Shown here in pieces: positions 49,424 through 58,740 of a DNA stretch of 64,000 bases (its first letter is position 1; the number at the start of each line of letters is the position of its first letter). Source of the DNA: Paenibacillus_E violae (GTDB lineage Bacteria > Bacillota > Bacilli > Paenibacillales > NBRC-103111); the NCBI RefSeq assembly GCF_032461945.1, contig NZ_JAWCUD010000001.1:1426001-1490000 (forward strand). The letters run 5' to 3'. The translations under genes were made by a program, and so were the position numbers. The notes below the pieces were generated by a model. It had not been told where the DNA came from. It searched no databases and worked only from the letters and a program-made list of their open reading frames with translations.

Positions 49424-51274
49424 CTATTCCGCTGTACTTTCGAGATTTTTAAACTGATTGGAGAACATCCTGGAATACGTGCCATCTTGGCCCATCAATA
49501 CGTTATGACTGCCTTGCTCGGCGATCTCGCCACGATCAATAACCATAATCGTATCCGCATCCCGAATTGTATTCAATCGATGTGCAATAATGAAACTCGT
49601 GCGGCCTTTCATAATGGAGAGGAGAGCTTCCTGAATATGCAATTCCGTGCGCGTATCAATGCTGCTCGTCGCCTCGTCCAGAATGAGAATAGAGGGATCT
49701 GCCAGGATAACGCGCGCAATCGCAAGCAATTGCCGCTGCCCTTGGCTTAAATTCCCGCCGTTCTCGGAGAGCGGGGTATCGTAACGCTTCGGCAGCCGGC
49801 TAATGAAGGCATCTGCATTCGCGAGCTTAGCAGCAGCAACCACTTCAGCATCGCTGGCATCGGGCTTGCTGTATTTGATGTTCTCCTTAATGGTGCCGGA
49901 GAACAGATACGTATCCTGCAGCACGATGCCGAAGCTGCGGCGGAGACTGTCCCGCGTATAGGATTTGATATCTCTTCCGTCAATCAAGATCGTGCCGCTC
50001 GTGGCGTCATAGAACCGGGTCACTAAATTGACAATCGTCGTCTTGCCTGCGCCTGTCGGTCCGACGAGTGCAAGGCTGCTGCCAGCCGGCGCATCAAAGC
50101 TGACTTGATTGATGATCGGCATATCCGGCCGATAGCCGAAGGTGACGCCCTGGAAAGTGACGTGCCCGACGGGTTTTACCAGTTCGATAGCGCCTGGCTC
50201 ATCTTCAACTTCTTCCGCTTCATCCAAAACTTCAAAAGCACGTTCTGCCCCTGCAACACCCGACTGCAGCACGTTGTAGGTGTTCGCGATCTCGTTAAGC
50301 GGCCTCACGAATTGGCGCGAATAGCTCAGGAAGCTGGCAATAACGCCGACGGTGATGTGACCTTTGACGGCTAGAATACCGCCGACAATCGCAACGGCGG
50401 AGAAGCCGATATTATTGATAACGCTGAGGAGAGGCATCAAAAAACCGGACCAGATTTGAGCTTTTAGCCCAACCTCATAAAGCTTTTCGTTCACGTTATT
50501 AAATTCATCGATAGCTTTCTTCTCACGGTTAAAGGCTTTAACAACAAGAAGTCCGGAAATCGTTTCCTCAATGTGACCATTCAGCTTACCGAGCTGTGCC
50601 TGTTGTCCCTTGAATAACACGCTCGTTCGCTTGGTAATGGTTTTGGCGAGCAAGAACACGAGAGGCACGGTAATGAGACTCGCCAGGGTCAGGGTGGGGC
50701 TTAGTATCAACATCATCACTAACGATCCAACGATGGCTATTGATCCTGACATCAGCTGGGTAGTGGACTGTGAGATTGAGTTGCTCACGTTGTCAATATC
50801 ATTCGATAGCCGACTCATGATATCCCCGTGAGAGCGTCTGTCGAAGAAAGCAAGAGGCAGCTTTTGCAGCTTCGCAAACATCGTTTGCCGAAGTCGCTTT
50901 ACTACGCGCTGTGCCAGACCAGCCATGACCCAGCTCTGCAGGAAGGTAAGCCCGCCATCAGCGATGTACGTAGAGATGAGAACGATCAGCGTCACATCAA
51001 GGACGCTATAGTTAACTTGGCCTACTGCCATTGCGTCAACGGCTACACCAATGAGATAAGGGCCGGCTAGGGTTAAGGCGGAGTCGGCAATAATGAACAG
51101 AAAGACGATCGTCAGCCATTTTCGTTCGGTACCTAAATAGGACCATAGACGGCGTAGGGTGCCTTTGAAATTTTTCGGCTTCACGGCAGGAGCGCGGCCT
51201 CCACGACCAATCGGCCCCGTGATCATCGGGACGTCAGGGGCTGATTGACGCGACCCTTCATTCGGCTTTGACAT
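49424..51274 (-). CDS. ABC exporter half-transporter B (canonical ATP site)
   Basis: The 616-residue protein has a six-helix membrane domain (residues ~55-340) and a nucleotide-binding domain (~370-605). The latter has Walker A GPTGAGKTT, signature LSQGQRQLLA, Walker B LILDEATSSID with the catalytic Glu, and the H-loop AHRLNTI. It overlaps the upstream half-transporter by 17 bp and forms a heterodimer of the BmrCD/TM287-288 or YfiBC multidrug type. A proline/lysine-rich N-terminal stretch precedes helix 1. Likely cargo is lipophilic drugs or a lipid, but this is not visible in sequence. Confidence 0.88.
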   Translation of the reverse strand: MSKPNEGSRQSAPDVPMITGPIGRGGRAPAVKPKNFKGTLRRLWSYLGTERKWLTIVFLFIIADSALTLAGPYLIGVAVDAMAVGQVNYSVLDVTLIVLISTYIADGGLTFLQSWVMAGLAQRVVKRLRQTMFAKLQKLPLAFFDRRSHGDIMSRLSNDIDNVSNSISQSTTQLMSGSIAIVGSLVMMLILSPTLTLASLITVPLVFLLAKTITKRTSVLFKGQQAQLGKLNGHIEETISGLLVVKAFNREKKAIDEFNNVNEKLYEVGLKAQIWSGFLMPLLSVINNIGFSAVAIVGGILAVKGHITVGVIASFLSYSRQFVRPLNEIANTYNVLQSGVAGAERAFEVLDEAEEVEDEPGAIELVKPVGHVTFQGVTFGYRPDMPIINQVSFDAPAGSSLALVGPTGAGKTTIVNLVTRFYDATSGTILIDGRDIKSYTRDSLRRSFGIVLQDTYLFSGTIKENIKYSKPDASDAEVVAAAKLANADAFISRLPKRYDTPLSENGGNLSQGQRQLLAIARVILADPSILILDEATSSIDTRTELHIQEALLSIMKGRTSFIIAHRLNTIRDADTIMVIDRGEIAEQGSHNVLMGQDGTYSRMFSNQFKNLESTAE

Positions 51275-53006
51275 GATGAGGCAGCTCCTTTCCGAATTGA
51301 GATTGGAAAATTTCCACGTAGACGCGGCAGCTCTTCATCAGCATCTCGTGTGTGCCGATGCCAACAATTTCGCCGTCGTCCATCACTATGATTTTATCAG
51401 CATCCATCACTGAGGTAATCCGCTGCGCAATGAGTAAACAGGTGACACCAGATGCGAAAGATTTGAGAGATTCTTTAATGTTTGTCTCCGTTGTCGTGTC
51501 CAGGGCGCTTGTACAATCGTCAAGAATCAGCACATCCGGTTTGCGAACGAGCGCACGGGCAATCGACAATCGCTGTTTCTGGCCGCCAGACAAGTTCACG
51601 CCGCGTTGACCAAGCATCGTTTCATAACCCTCGGGAAACGAAGTAATAAAGCCATGTGCTTCCGCCATTTTGGCAGCTTGTATGATCTCGTCAAGTGTTG
51701 CGTGCTCATTGCCCCAGCGCAGATTCTCTTCAATCGTTCCGCTAAACAATATAGATTTCTGCGGTACAATGGCAATCTGATCACGCAGCTTAGCCGGGTC
51801 AAGCTTCCCAATGTCTACACCATCAACACGGATCGTACCTGCGCTCGTATCATAGAATCGGGGGATAAGGCTCACGAGACTGCTTTTCCCCGACCCGGTA
51901 GATCCGATGATACCAATTGTTTCACCCGGTAGGCACGTGAAGCTGATATTTTTCAACACAGGATCTCCAGAAGCACCTTCGTAGGCAAACGAAACGTTTT
52001 CAAAATCAATCTGGCATCCCTGACGCCCGGTTGGCAGAGCAGCAGCGACGTCCCATGTCATGGTATTGACCTGATCGAAAACTTCGCCGATTCGATTGGC
52101 GGAAGCTTTTGCTCGCACGAATAAGTTGAAAACCATGGAAATCGTCATCAGCGCAAACAAAATTTGTGTCATGTAATTGACGAATGCGACGATATGTCCG
52201 ACTTGCATTTGACTGTTATTCACGCGCCAGGCCCCCAGCCATAGCACGGCAGCGATCCCGAAATTGACACTGAGCAGGATAGAGGGGTTAAAAATAGCCA
52301 GCAGCCTCGTCACCTTTATGGATTTATTCTGATATTCAATATTGGCTTGTTGAAACTTACCCGTCTCGTGATCGAAACGATTAAAAGCTTTGACGACGCG
52401 TACGCCGGATAGATACTCTCGCATAACCCGATTGACGCTGTCCAGCGCCTTTTGCACGCCTACAAACCGAGAAAAGCCCACTTTCAAGTTCAACGCAACG
52501 AGCACACCGACGATCGGAACAACGATGAGCAGTACGACGGACAAATTAGGGTTGAGTCGCACGGCCATAATGAGACTCCCGATGCATAGAAGGGGAGCTT
52601 TAACAAAAATGCGCATAAGTCCATTTACAAAGTTTTGCACCTGCGTCACATCATTCGTTAATCGCGTAATTAAGGACGCGCGCTCGAATTGCTCGATGTT
52701 CACGAACGAAAGCGATTGGATTTTTTCGAATAAATCCCTTCTTAACTCCGTGCCGAATTTCTGTGAAACATGGCTTGCCACAATATTGCGCATCGAGGCT
52801 GCGACAGCTCCGAACGCGGTAATGATCAGCATCAATCCGCCCATACGGAGCACGTAATCCAGCCGTTTCTCCGCAACGCCCACGTCCAAGATGTGGGACA
52901 TAATCGTCGGTTGCAGCAAATCCGCGAGCGCTTCCAACGTCACGAAAAAGACAGCAACCAGAAATAGCTTCCAGTGCTTACTGACATAAATCTTCATAAA
53001 ACCCAT
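51258..53006 (-). CDS. ABC exporter half-transporter A (degenerate ATP site)
   Basis: The 582-residue protein has six membrane helices (residues ~10-310) and a nucleotide-binding domain (~330-575): Walker A GSTGSGKSS, signature LSGGQKQRLS, Walker B VLILDDCTSALD and IAQRITSVMDADKI. The catalytic Glu after Walker B is replaced by Asp and the H-loop His by Gln (AQRI), so one ATP site should be non-hydrolysing, as in heterodimeric exporters. ATG at 53006 has AAGGAG eight bases upstream and is preferred over GTG at 53015. Confidence 0.87.
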   Translation of the reverse strand: MGFMKIYVSKHWKLFLVAVFFVTLEALADLLQPTIMSHILDVGVAEKRLDYVLRMGGLMLIITAFGAVAASMRNIVASHVSQKFGTELRRDLFEKIQSLSFVNIEQFERASLITRLTNDVTQVQNFVNGLMRIFVKAPLLCIGSLIMAVRLNPNLSVVLLIVVPIVGVLVALNLKVGFSRFVGVQKALDSVNRVMREYLSGVRVVKAFNRFDHETGKFQQANIEYQNKSIKVTRLLAIFNPSILLSVNFGIAAVLWLGAWRVNNSQMQVGHIVAFVNYMTQILFALMTISMVFNLFVRAKASANRIGEVFDQVNTMTWDVAAALPTGRQGCQIDFENVSFAYEGASGDPVLKNISFTCLPGETIGIIGSTGSGKSSLVSLIPRFYDTSAGTIRVDGVDIGKLDPAKLRDQIAIVPQKSILFSGTIEENLRWGNEHATLDEIIQAAKMAEAHGFITSFPEGYETMLGQRGVNLSGGQKQRLSIARALVRKPDVLILDDCTSALDTTTETNIKESLKSFASGVTCLLIAQRITSVMDADKIIVMDDGEIVGIGTHEMLMKSCRVYVEIFQSQFGKELPHHVKAE

Positions 53007-53149
53007 CGTGTACACTCCTTTTTCCGTGGTCAGCCCCTCACTTGAACATTACTCCGATTTTGGTGTATTGTCATCCTAGGTATTTGTTAAAACTGGAAAA
53101 AAGGCGGTTTTATTCTTCTCTATTAGAAAAAAGTGCCGTATACAAGCTG

Positions 53150-53197
53150 CGAAAAAAAGACTCTAAACCCTCGATCAGCACAAGGGGATAGAGCCTT
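53150..53197 (-). terminator. Terminator of the CBO0543 gene
   Basis: On the minus strand GGCTCTA and TAGAGTC pair around an inner CCCC/GGGG-like stem, followed by a run of seven T residues. The stem has mismatches. Confidence 0.6.
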
Positions 53198-53204
53198 TCT
53201 TTTA

Positions 53205-53780
53205 CTAGGCATTTCTAGAGTTTCTTTGAAAATGGAGAAACAAATCCGTTATCAACTTGGCAAGGATGGTAACCAGGAAGTATAGCAGAAATAAATAAAA
53301 GTAATTCATTCTGCCGTACAGATGAAACAAATCAACAGTTGATAACAATGGTTTAAAAACGAAAGCGAAGATTGCACACATCAGCGCACCAAATAAATAG
53401 TAATTTTTCTTATGATTCAGCGTCCACTGATATAGCAGCATAAGCACAACCGGATTAAAAGAAGCATCCATCGTAATGCTTGTTGGCAAATACGGAATGA
53501 TTTTATACGGAAATCCCCAAATATTATTCCTTTCACCATACAGATGAATATAGGTAGCCATGACATGTACGCTGAAACCGTAGAATCCAATTTGCAGCGC
53601 CTTCTTTCGGTCTAGAACGAACCAGAGAATGACCAGGGGAATAACGAACATAGCCAGATTGGCCCAGAATTCCCATGTCTGGGCGTTGGAATATTGTACC
53701 CAATAATCGATCCAAGAGTTGGACAGCGACTTCTCTTTATTTAATAATTCCTCGTACACATGCTTTTGCTCTGGTGTCAT
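53205..53780 (-). CDS. CBO0543-family membrane protein
   Basis: The 191-residue protein has about five membrane helices (around residues 35-52, 58-75, 95-120, 125-145 and 155-180). Motifs AQTWEFWANLAMFVIPLVILWFVLDRKKALQIGFYGF, ATYIHLYGERNNIWGFPYKIIPYLP and SITMDASFNPVVLMLLYQW match the Firmicute CBO0543 family, which has no assigned function. ATG at 53780 is preferred because GGGAG precedes it at good spacing; the longer frame to 53819 has no ribosome-binding site. It is monocistronic. Confidence 0.78.
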   Translation of the reverse strand: MTPEQKHVYEELLNKEKSLSNSWIDYWVQYSNAQTWEFWANLAMFVIPLVILWFVLDRKKALQIGFYGFSVHVMATYIHLYGERNNIWGFPYKIIPYLPTSITMDASFNPVVLMLLYQWTLNHKKNYYLFGALMCAIFAFVFKPLLSTVDLFHLYGRMNYFYLFLLYFLVTILAKLITDLFLHFQRNSRNA

Positions 53781-53941
53781 AGAAGATCTCCCTGCATGTC
53801 TTTTTGTTATTATGCGCATTTCACACGATTTTACACGGGATGAATGGAAAATTTAGCTTTTTAGTATCGATACCACCCCCTGAAATCGACAAAATACGAC
53901 GAATTGTTTAAAAGCTATGCATAATTAAGGAGTGAATCAAG

Positions 53942-54244
53942 ATGGCGAATACATACAAACGCTTCATTCAAAATCAACTCGAAAAAGCGAAATCTACCGC
54001 TTCCGAATTCATTACTTCAAGAAGTGAAGAGCAAGAAGAAGACACAATCGAACTTAGTCCGCAAGCTTATGATGAGCTTAGAGCAATCGCCGATATGCAG
54101 AATACGACCGTACAGGAAATCGTCAATAGCATCATTGCCCAATACCTGGAAAGCTCCCCCTATGAATTAACCCACATTTCGGTGGATCAAAAGGAAGATA
54201 ACCCGTTATTGTATTTGGATGGGATATGCAAATTAGAGGATTAG
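53942..54244 (+). CDS. Ribbon-helix-helix-type antitoxin-like protein
   Basis: The 100-residue protein has a charged N-terminal helix and then a ribbon-helix-helix-like segment (IELSPQAYDELRAIADMQNTTVQEIVNSIIAQYLES, residues ~36-71) similar to MetJ/Arc/CopG-type antitoxins. A short acidic tail follows. Fifteen bases separate it from the PIN-like gene, a typical antitoxin-toxin order. AAGGAG precedes the ATG. The RHH would bind the promoter region and the tail would contact the partner. The pair assignment is inferred from order and fold; no exact family is recognised. Confidence 0.6.
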   Translation: MANTYKRFIQNQLEKAKSTASEFITSRSEEQEEDTIELSPQAYDELRAIADMQNTTVQEIVNSIIAQYLESSPYELTHISVDQKEDNPLLYLDGICKLED

Positions 54245-54259
54245 GAGTGCTGACGACAT

Positions 54260-54718
54260 ATGGATAACCACATGAATATACAGGATGCCATTTTCCTGGA
54301 TGGAACAGCTTTAGCCGCGTTTATGAATCCTGAAGATCCCAGTTATGCGAAAGCTCGTTCTTTGTTTTTAGATCTGCATGATCTGGAACGTAATTACGTG
54401 ACGACCAATTCGATTATCTTTGATCTGCACGAATGGCTGCGTAATGCCTACAGCTATCAGCGGGCCGAATATTTTCTGAGTGCAATCGATAAGGCTGTGA
54501 GTAAAGGCAAGCTGACTGTAATCTCCAGCAGTCCTGAATTCGAAGGGGAATCGCGTAGATTATTGCTCGACAGGCCCGAACTGAGGTTCTCCTTAAGTGA
54601 AGCATTCACTGCGGTGACTATGTCCTATTACCAAGTGAAACGTATCTTTACGTTTAATCGCAATTTCATGATGCTTGTTAATTTGGATAAAAACTTTCGA
54701 ATTATACCATCTAACTAA
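54260..54718 (+). CDS. PIN-domain (VapC-like) protein with altered acidic residues
   Basis: The 152-residue protein follows the PIN pattern: FLDGTALAAFMNPEDPSYAKARSLFLDL (Asp14), TTNSIIFDLHEWL, RFSLSEAFTAVTMSYYQVKRIFTFNRNF. In active VapC toxins four acids bind Mg: the second is Glu, the third Asp in xTDA and the fourth Asp in TFDxxF. Here the second is Asp55 (or Glu58), the third is Glu114 and the fourth is Asn133. RNase activity may therefore be reduced or lost. It is preceded by an RHH-like gene and closed by a terminator. Confidence 0.7.
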   Translation: MDNHMNIQDAIFLDGTALAAFMNPEDPSYAKARSLFLDLHDLERNYVTTNSIIFDLHEWLRNAYSYQRAEYFLSAIDKAVSKGKLTVISSSPEFEGESRRLLLDRPELRFSLSEAFTAVTMSYYQVKRIFTFNRNFMMLVNLDKNFRIIPSN

Positions 54719-54730
54719 AAAATTTCAGCA

Positions 54731-54784
54731 AAAAAGAGGCAGTCCCAGAGTCATTTAATGACCGAGGGAGAGCCTCTTTTTTTA
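54731..54784. terminator. Bidirectional terminator after the PIN gene
   Basis: AAAAAGAGGC and GCCTCTTTTT pair at the base, with an inner TCATT/AATGA hairpin, in a convergent gap between the PIN and LysR genes. Confidence 0.8.
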
Positions 54785-54792
54785 TTTAAATT

Positions 54793-55671
54793 CTATTGAA
54801 CCAACTCTATGAACCTTCTTGCTGAAATGGAAAGAGGCATGTTGCGCATCGTCATAATACCTACATGCGTAGGCGGCAGCTTCACATCCAATTGAATTTC
54901 GAAGAGGGAACCTTCTTCCAGCTCTTTCGAAATAAATTCCTTCGTCACGTAAGAGATGCCAAGTCCTTTCCGTGCAAACTCGATGAGAAGCTCTACGCTG
55001 CCGACCTCGATTTCAGGCTTGAGCTTATAGCCGTAGCTTTGGAATAATTCCGTAATAGCCATTCGTGCCCGGCTGTTGCGCGAGAATAGAATGACGGGGT
55101 ATTGCAGCAGCATTTCCAGGGATAAAGTCTCGCCTTTCAGCTGTTCGTAACGCGGCCCCGCTACAAAGCAATCCTTAAGCTGAATGCTTTCCCGTACTTC
55201 AAGCTGGGCATCAACAATAGGCATACGAACAACGCCCAAATCAATCCTGCCTTCTTTAAGAAAAGAGATGATTTCCGGTGTAGTACCATGATTCAAGTGC
55301 AGCTTAATACCTGGGTGATTCTGATGGAATTCTTCCAAATACGGAAGTAAATAATGTTTGAAGAGAGAGTCGCTTCCGCCGATCCGCAGCTCGCCACTGT
55401 CCAGATTTTTAAGCGCCGCCATCTTCTCCTCAGCTCTCGAAATGAAGTTCTGCGACTGCTCGATGTAGGAATAAAGAATCGCACCTTCTTGCGTTAAAGC
55501 AACACCTTTGGAATTTCTGTAAAACAAAGCGAGACCAAAGCTGTCTTCCAGCTGTTTGATGGCGTGGCTCACGCTTGGTTGGGTGATATACAGGGCTTTG
55601 GCCGCCTGTGTTAAACTGCCTGTTTTCGCTGCCCAATAAAAAACTTTGTACAATTCGTAATTATTTATCAT
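54793..55671 (-). CDS. LysR-family transcriptional regulator
   Basis: The 292-residue protein has a LysR winged HTH (YELYKVFYWAAKTGSLTQAAKALYITQPSVSHAIKQLEDSFGLALFYRNSKGVALTQEG) and a periplasmic-binding-like effector domain (SGELRIGGSDSLFKHYLLPYL to the end). It is divergent from zwf and probably regulates the zwf-pgi-gnd genes, with binding in the 134-bp gap. A perfect dyad ATAGA-TCAGG-TCTAT (55670-55684) covers its own start codon region. The ligand is unknown; a glycolytic or pentose-phosphate intermediate would be logical but is speculation. Confidence 0.88.
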   Translation of the reverse strand: MINNYELYKVFYWAAKTGSLTQAAKALYITQPSVSHAIKQLEDSFGLALFYRNSKGVALTQEGAILYSYIEQSQNFISRAEEKMAALKNLDSGELRIGGSDSLFKHYLLPYLEEFHQNHPGIKLHLNHGTTPEIISFLKEGRIDLGVVRMPIVDAQLEVRESIQLKDCFVAGPRYEQLKGETLSLEMLLQYPVILFSRNSRARMAITELFQSYGYKLKPEIEVGSVELLIEFARKGLGISYVTKEFISKELEEGSLFEIQLDVKLPPTHVGIMTMRNMPLSISARRFIELVQ

Positions 55672-55684
55672 AGATCAGGTCTAT
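55670..55684. promoter_or_regulatory. LysR-type dyad between lysR and zwf
   Basis: ATAGA-N5-TCTAT is a T-N11-A-type LysR recognition dyad overlapping the regulator's translation start, where binding would repress the regulator. Promoter boxes for zwf further down the gap are AT-rich and ambiguous. Confidence 0.45.
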
Positions 55685-55805
55685 ATCTCCTCTGAAATAT
55701 AATGATTTCTTTTATAGGTGGTAATTATATTATAGTGGAGTTACGAAAAAGAAACCAGAACTGCTGAATGACTGAGGGAGTTCTGTTGGAAGGAGAAGAG
55801 AAAAA

Positions 55806-57329
55806 ATGGAGCCTACTACATTTGTCTTATTTGGAGCGACAGGGGATTTGGCAAAAAGAAAGATTTACCCTGCACTGTATAATTTGTTTGTCGATAATAA
55901 ACTACCGGAATCTTTCTCTTTAATTGGTCTTGGAAGAAGAGAGTTTTCCGATGAAGCCTTCCAGGCGAATGTTGAACAATCTATCCATACTTTCTCCAGG
56001 CGTAAAGCAAACAATCCTGAATTATTGAAAAACTTCTTACGTACATTCCGTTACAGTGTACTTGACATAGACCGTAAAGAAGATTATCAGAAGCTGCTGC
56101 AGCTCATTGAACAACGGGAAGAAGAACTCCGCATTTTACCGAATCGCATGTTTTACTTATCCGTAGGACCTGAATATTTTGAAACAATTGCTGCGAATAT
56201 CAAGGAAAGCGGTCTGGGTTCTGCAGATGGTTGGAAACGCCTAGTAATCGAGAAACCGTTTGGCCATGATTTGCAATCCGCTCGGGATTTAAATCAACAG
56301 TTAAGCAAAGCTTTTGCCGAAAATGAAATTTATCGTATTGATCATTATCTTGGCAAACCTATGGTGCAGAAACTCGAGGTTATTCAGCAGTCCAATCCCG
56401 TCCTTCACGCGATATGGGCGAATAATTACATTGCGAACGTTCAGATTACGGCAAACGAAACCGTTGGTGTTGAAGAAAGAGCAGGTTATTACGATCATGT
56501 TGGCGCGGTAAGAGACATGTTCCAAAACCATATGCTGCAATTGCTAATGATGCTTACCATGCACCTGCCTAATGTCAGCAACTCCGAGTTGGTGCGGTTT
56601 AAGAAGAAAAAAGTGATGGAAAACCTCGAACCGCTGCTGAAACAGGATGTTGGCGCCAATGTGATCCGCGGGCAATACAAAGAAGGTTCGATTGGAGGCA
56701 AGCAAGTCGTAGGTTATACTTCGGAGCCAGGGATTGCCAGCACATCCATGAACGATACATTTATTGCCGCTAAATTGCAGATCGACGATTTCTTCTGGCG
56801 GGGCGTTCCGATTTATATCCGGACAGGAAAAAGAATGCATGAGAAATCAACACGGATCGTCATTGAATTTAAAGAGCCGAATACGAATCTGACTCAACAT
56901 CATGATGAAAGCCAAGTGCCTAATCTATTGGTATTTGAAATTAGTCCAAATGAAAGTATTACGCTGCAATTAAATTCGAAAGATCCTTCCAAGAACGGGA
57001 AATACAAACCTATTCAAATCGACTTTCACGAAAGTCAAGAGGATGTTCCCGAAGCTTATGAAAACTTGATCTATGATGCCTTGCAAGGAGATCCTACGTT
57101 CTTTGCGCATTGGGACGAAGTCGAATTGGCTTGGGCTTGGGTTCAACCGATCCTGGATGCTTTCCAAGAAAATCTAGTCCCGCTTCATCTTTATGCCGCG
57201 GGCACGAATGGCCCCGCTGAATCCGATGCCTTATTGGCGGCGAATGGCCATCATTGGTGGTTTGATTCCAAAAATGAGCAAGAAAATAAACCAAGTGAAG
57301 AAAAATATTTTGCCCATCATACAAACTAA
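55806..57329 (+). CDS. zwf: Glucose-6-phosphate 1-dehydrogenase
   Basis: The 507-residue enzyme oxidises glucose 6-phosphate to 6-phosphogluconolactone and makes NADPH, the entry to the oxidative pentose phosphate pathway. Seen are the NADP-binding FGATGDLAKRKIYPALY, EKPFGHDL, the substrate-binding RIDHYLGKPMVQ (consensus RIDHYLGKE) with its catalytic His, and the C-terminal GTNGPAESD. The length is usual. GGAGAAG precedes the ATG. It is first of a zwf-pgi-gnd operon divergent from a LysR gene. Confidence 0.95.
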   Translation: MEPTTFVLFGATGDLAKRKIYPALYNLFVDNKLPESFSLIGLGRREFSDEAFQANVEQSIHTFSRRKANNPELLKNFLRTFRYSVLDIDRKEDYQKLLQLIEQREEELRILPNRMFYLSVGPEYFETIAANIKESGLGSADGWKRLVIEKPFGHDLQSARDLNQQLSKAFAENEIYRIDHYLGKPMVQKLEVIQQSNPVLHAIWANNYIANVQITANETVGVEERAGYYDHVGAVRDMFQNHMLQLLMMLTMHLPNVSNSELVRFKKKKVMENLEPLLKQDVGANVIRGQYKEGSIGGKQVVGYTSEPGIASTSMNDTFIAAKLQIDDFFWRGVPIYIRTGKRMHEKSTRIVIEFKEPNTNLTQHHDESQVPNLLVFEISPNESITLQLNSKDPSKNGKYKPIQIDFHESQEDVPEAYENLIYDALQGDPTFFAHWDEVELAWAWVQPILDAFQENLVPLHLYAAGTNGPAESDALLAANGHHWWFDSKNEQENKPSEEKYFAHHTN

Positions 57330-57375
57330 ATTACGATTTATTCCCTGCATGCAGGTCTAAAAGGAGAGGTTTCAG

Positions 57376-58725
57376 ATGGCTATTTCATTTAATTATTCCA
57401 GCGCATTACCGTTTATCCAGCAGCATGAAGTTGATTATTTCGGTGAATTTGTGAAAGTGGCGCATGACATGCTTCATGAGAAGAAAGGTCCTGGCTCCGA
57501 TTATCTGGGTTGGGTGAATCTGCCGCTTCAATACGATAAAGAAGAGTTTGCAAGAATCAAAGAGGCGGCGCAGCGCATTCGTTCCAATTCCGATGCTTTG
57601 ATCGTTATTGGTATTGGTGGCTCCTATTTGGGAGCAAGATCCGCGATCGAAGCGTTGTCTCACACTTTTCATAATCAAATGGATGGAAATACGCAAGTCT
57701 ATTTTGCCGGTCAAAATATCAGCTCGACGTATATCACGCACTTATTAGAACTGCTTAAAGATAAGGATATTTCTTTGAATGTCATCTCTAAATCAGGCAC
57801 AACGACGGAACCGGCTATCGCATTCCGCATCCTGCGAGATTATATGGAGAAAAAGTATGGGAAGGATGAAGCGAAAAAACGCATCTATGCCACTACTGAC
57901 GCTTCTAAAGGTGCTTTGAAAAAGCTGGCGGATGAAGAAGGCTATGAAACCTTTGTCATTCCTGACGATGTCGGTGGTCGCTATTCCGTACTTACTGCGG
58001 TAGGTCTTCTGCCGATTGCTGCAGCTGGGCTCGACATTGATCAAATGATGGCTGGAGCCGCGGCGGCAGCACAGAAATATAATAATGCCGATCTGTCCAC
58101 CAATGAAAGCTATCAATATGCAGCGGTTCGAAATGCCCTTTACCGTAAAGGGAAAAACATTGAGCTGTTGGCCAACTTTGAGCCGTCCTTACATTATGTT
58201 TCTGAATGGTGGAAGCAGTTGTTCGGCGAGAGTGAGGGCAAAGACCAGAAAGGGCTATATCCCGCATCCGTCGATTTCACAACTGATTTGCACTCCATGG
58301 GGCAATATGTCCAAGAAGGCCGTCGCGATCTGATCGAAACGGTGCTTTCAGTGAAGAAGCCGAGAGTCGAGTTGACGATTGAAAAGGACTCCGCCAATTT
58401 GGATGGTTTGAACTTTATTGCGGGCATGACAATGGACGAAGTGAACAAGAAGGCGGCGGAAGGCACACGACTTGCCCATGTTGACGGAGGCGTTCCTAAT
58501 CTGATTGTGGAATTGGATGCACTGAATGAATATACGTATGGCGAAATGGTCTACTTTTTTGAGAAAGCATGCGGAATCAGCGGCTTGCTGCTTGGGGTGA
58601 ACCCGTTTGATCAGCCTGGCGTTGAGGCATACAAAATCAATATGTTTGCTCTGCTAGGCAAACCTGGTTTTGAAGCGCAGAAAGCCGAACTACAAAAACG
58701 TATTGCTGCAACTGAGCAGAACTAA
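57376..58725 (+). CDS. pgi: Glucose-6-phosphate isomerase
   Basis: The 449-residue enzyme interconverts glucose 6-phosphate and fructose 6-phosphate. Motifs seen are the sugar-phosphate-binding VIGIGGSYLGARSAIEAL, VISKSGTTTEPAIAFR, the catalytic segment GRYSVLTAVGLLP and the C-terminal NPFDQPGVEAYK with its lysine. It is the shorter Firmicute-type Pgi. AAGGAGAGG precedes the ATG 46 bp after zwf. Its placement between the two NADPH-forming dehydrogenases lets fructose 6-phosphate recycle through the oxidative branch. Confidence 0.95.
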   Translation: MAISFNYSSALPFIQQHEVDYFGEFVKVAHDMLHEKKGPGSDYLGWVNLPLQYDKEEFARIKEAAQRIRSNSDALIVIGIGGSYLGARSAIEALSHTFHNQMDGNTQVYFAGQNISSTYITHLLELLKDKDISLNVISKSGTTTEPAIAFRILRDYMEKKYGKDEAKKRIYATTDASKGALKKLADEEGYETFVIPDDVGGRYSVLTAVGLLPIAAAGLDIDQMMAGAAAAAQKYNNADLSTNESYQYAAVRNALYRKGKNIELLANFEPSLHYVSEWWKQLFGESEGKDQKGLYPASVDFTTDLHSMGQYVQEGRRDLIETVLSVKKPRVELTIEKDSANLDGLNFIAGMTMDEVNKKAAEGTRLAHVDGGVPNLIVELDALNEYTYGEMVYFFEKACGISGLLLGVNPFDQPGVEAYKINMFALLGKPGFEAQKAELQKRIAATEQN

Positions 58726-58740
58726 GAGGAGGAATTTTCG

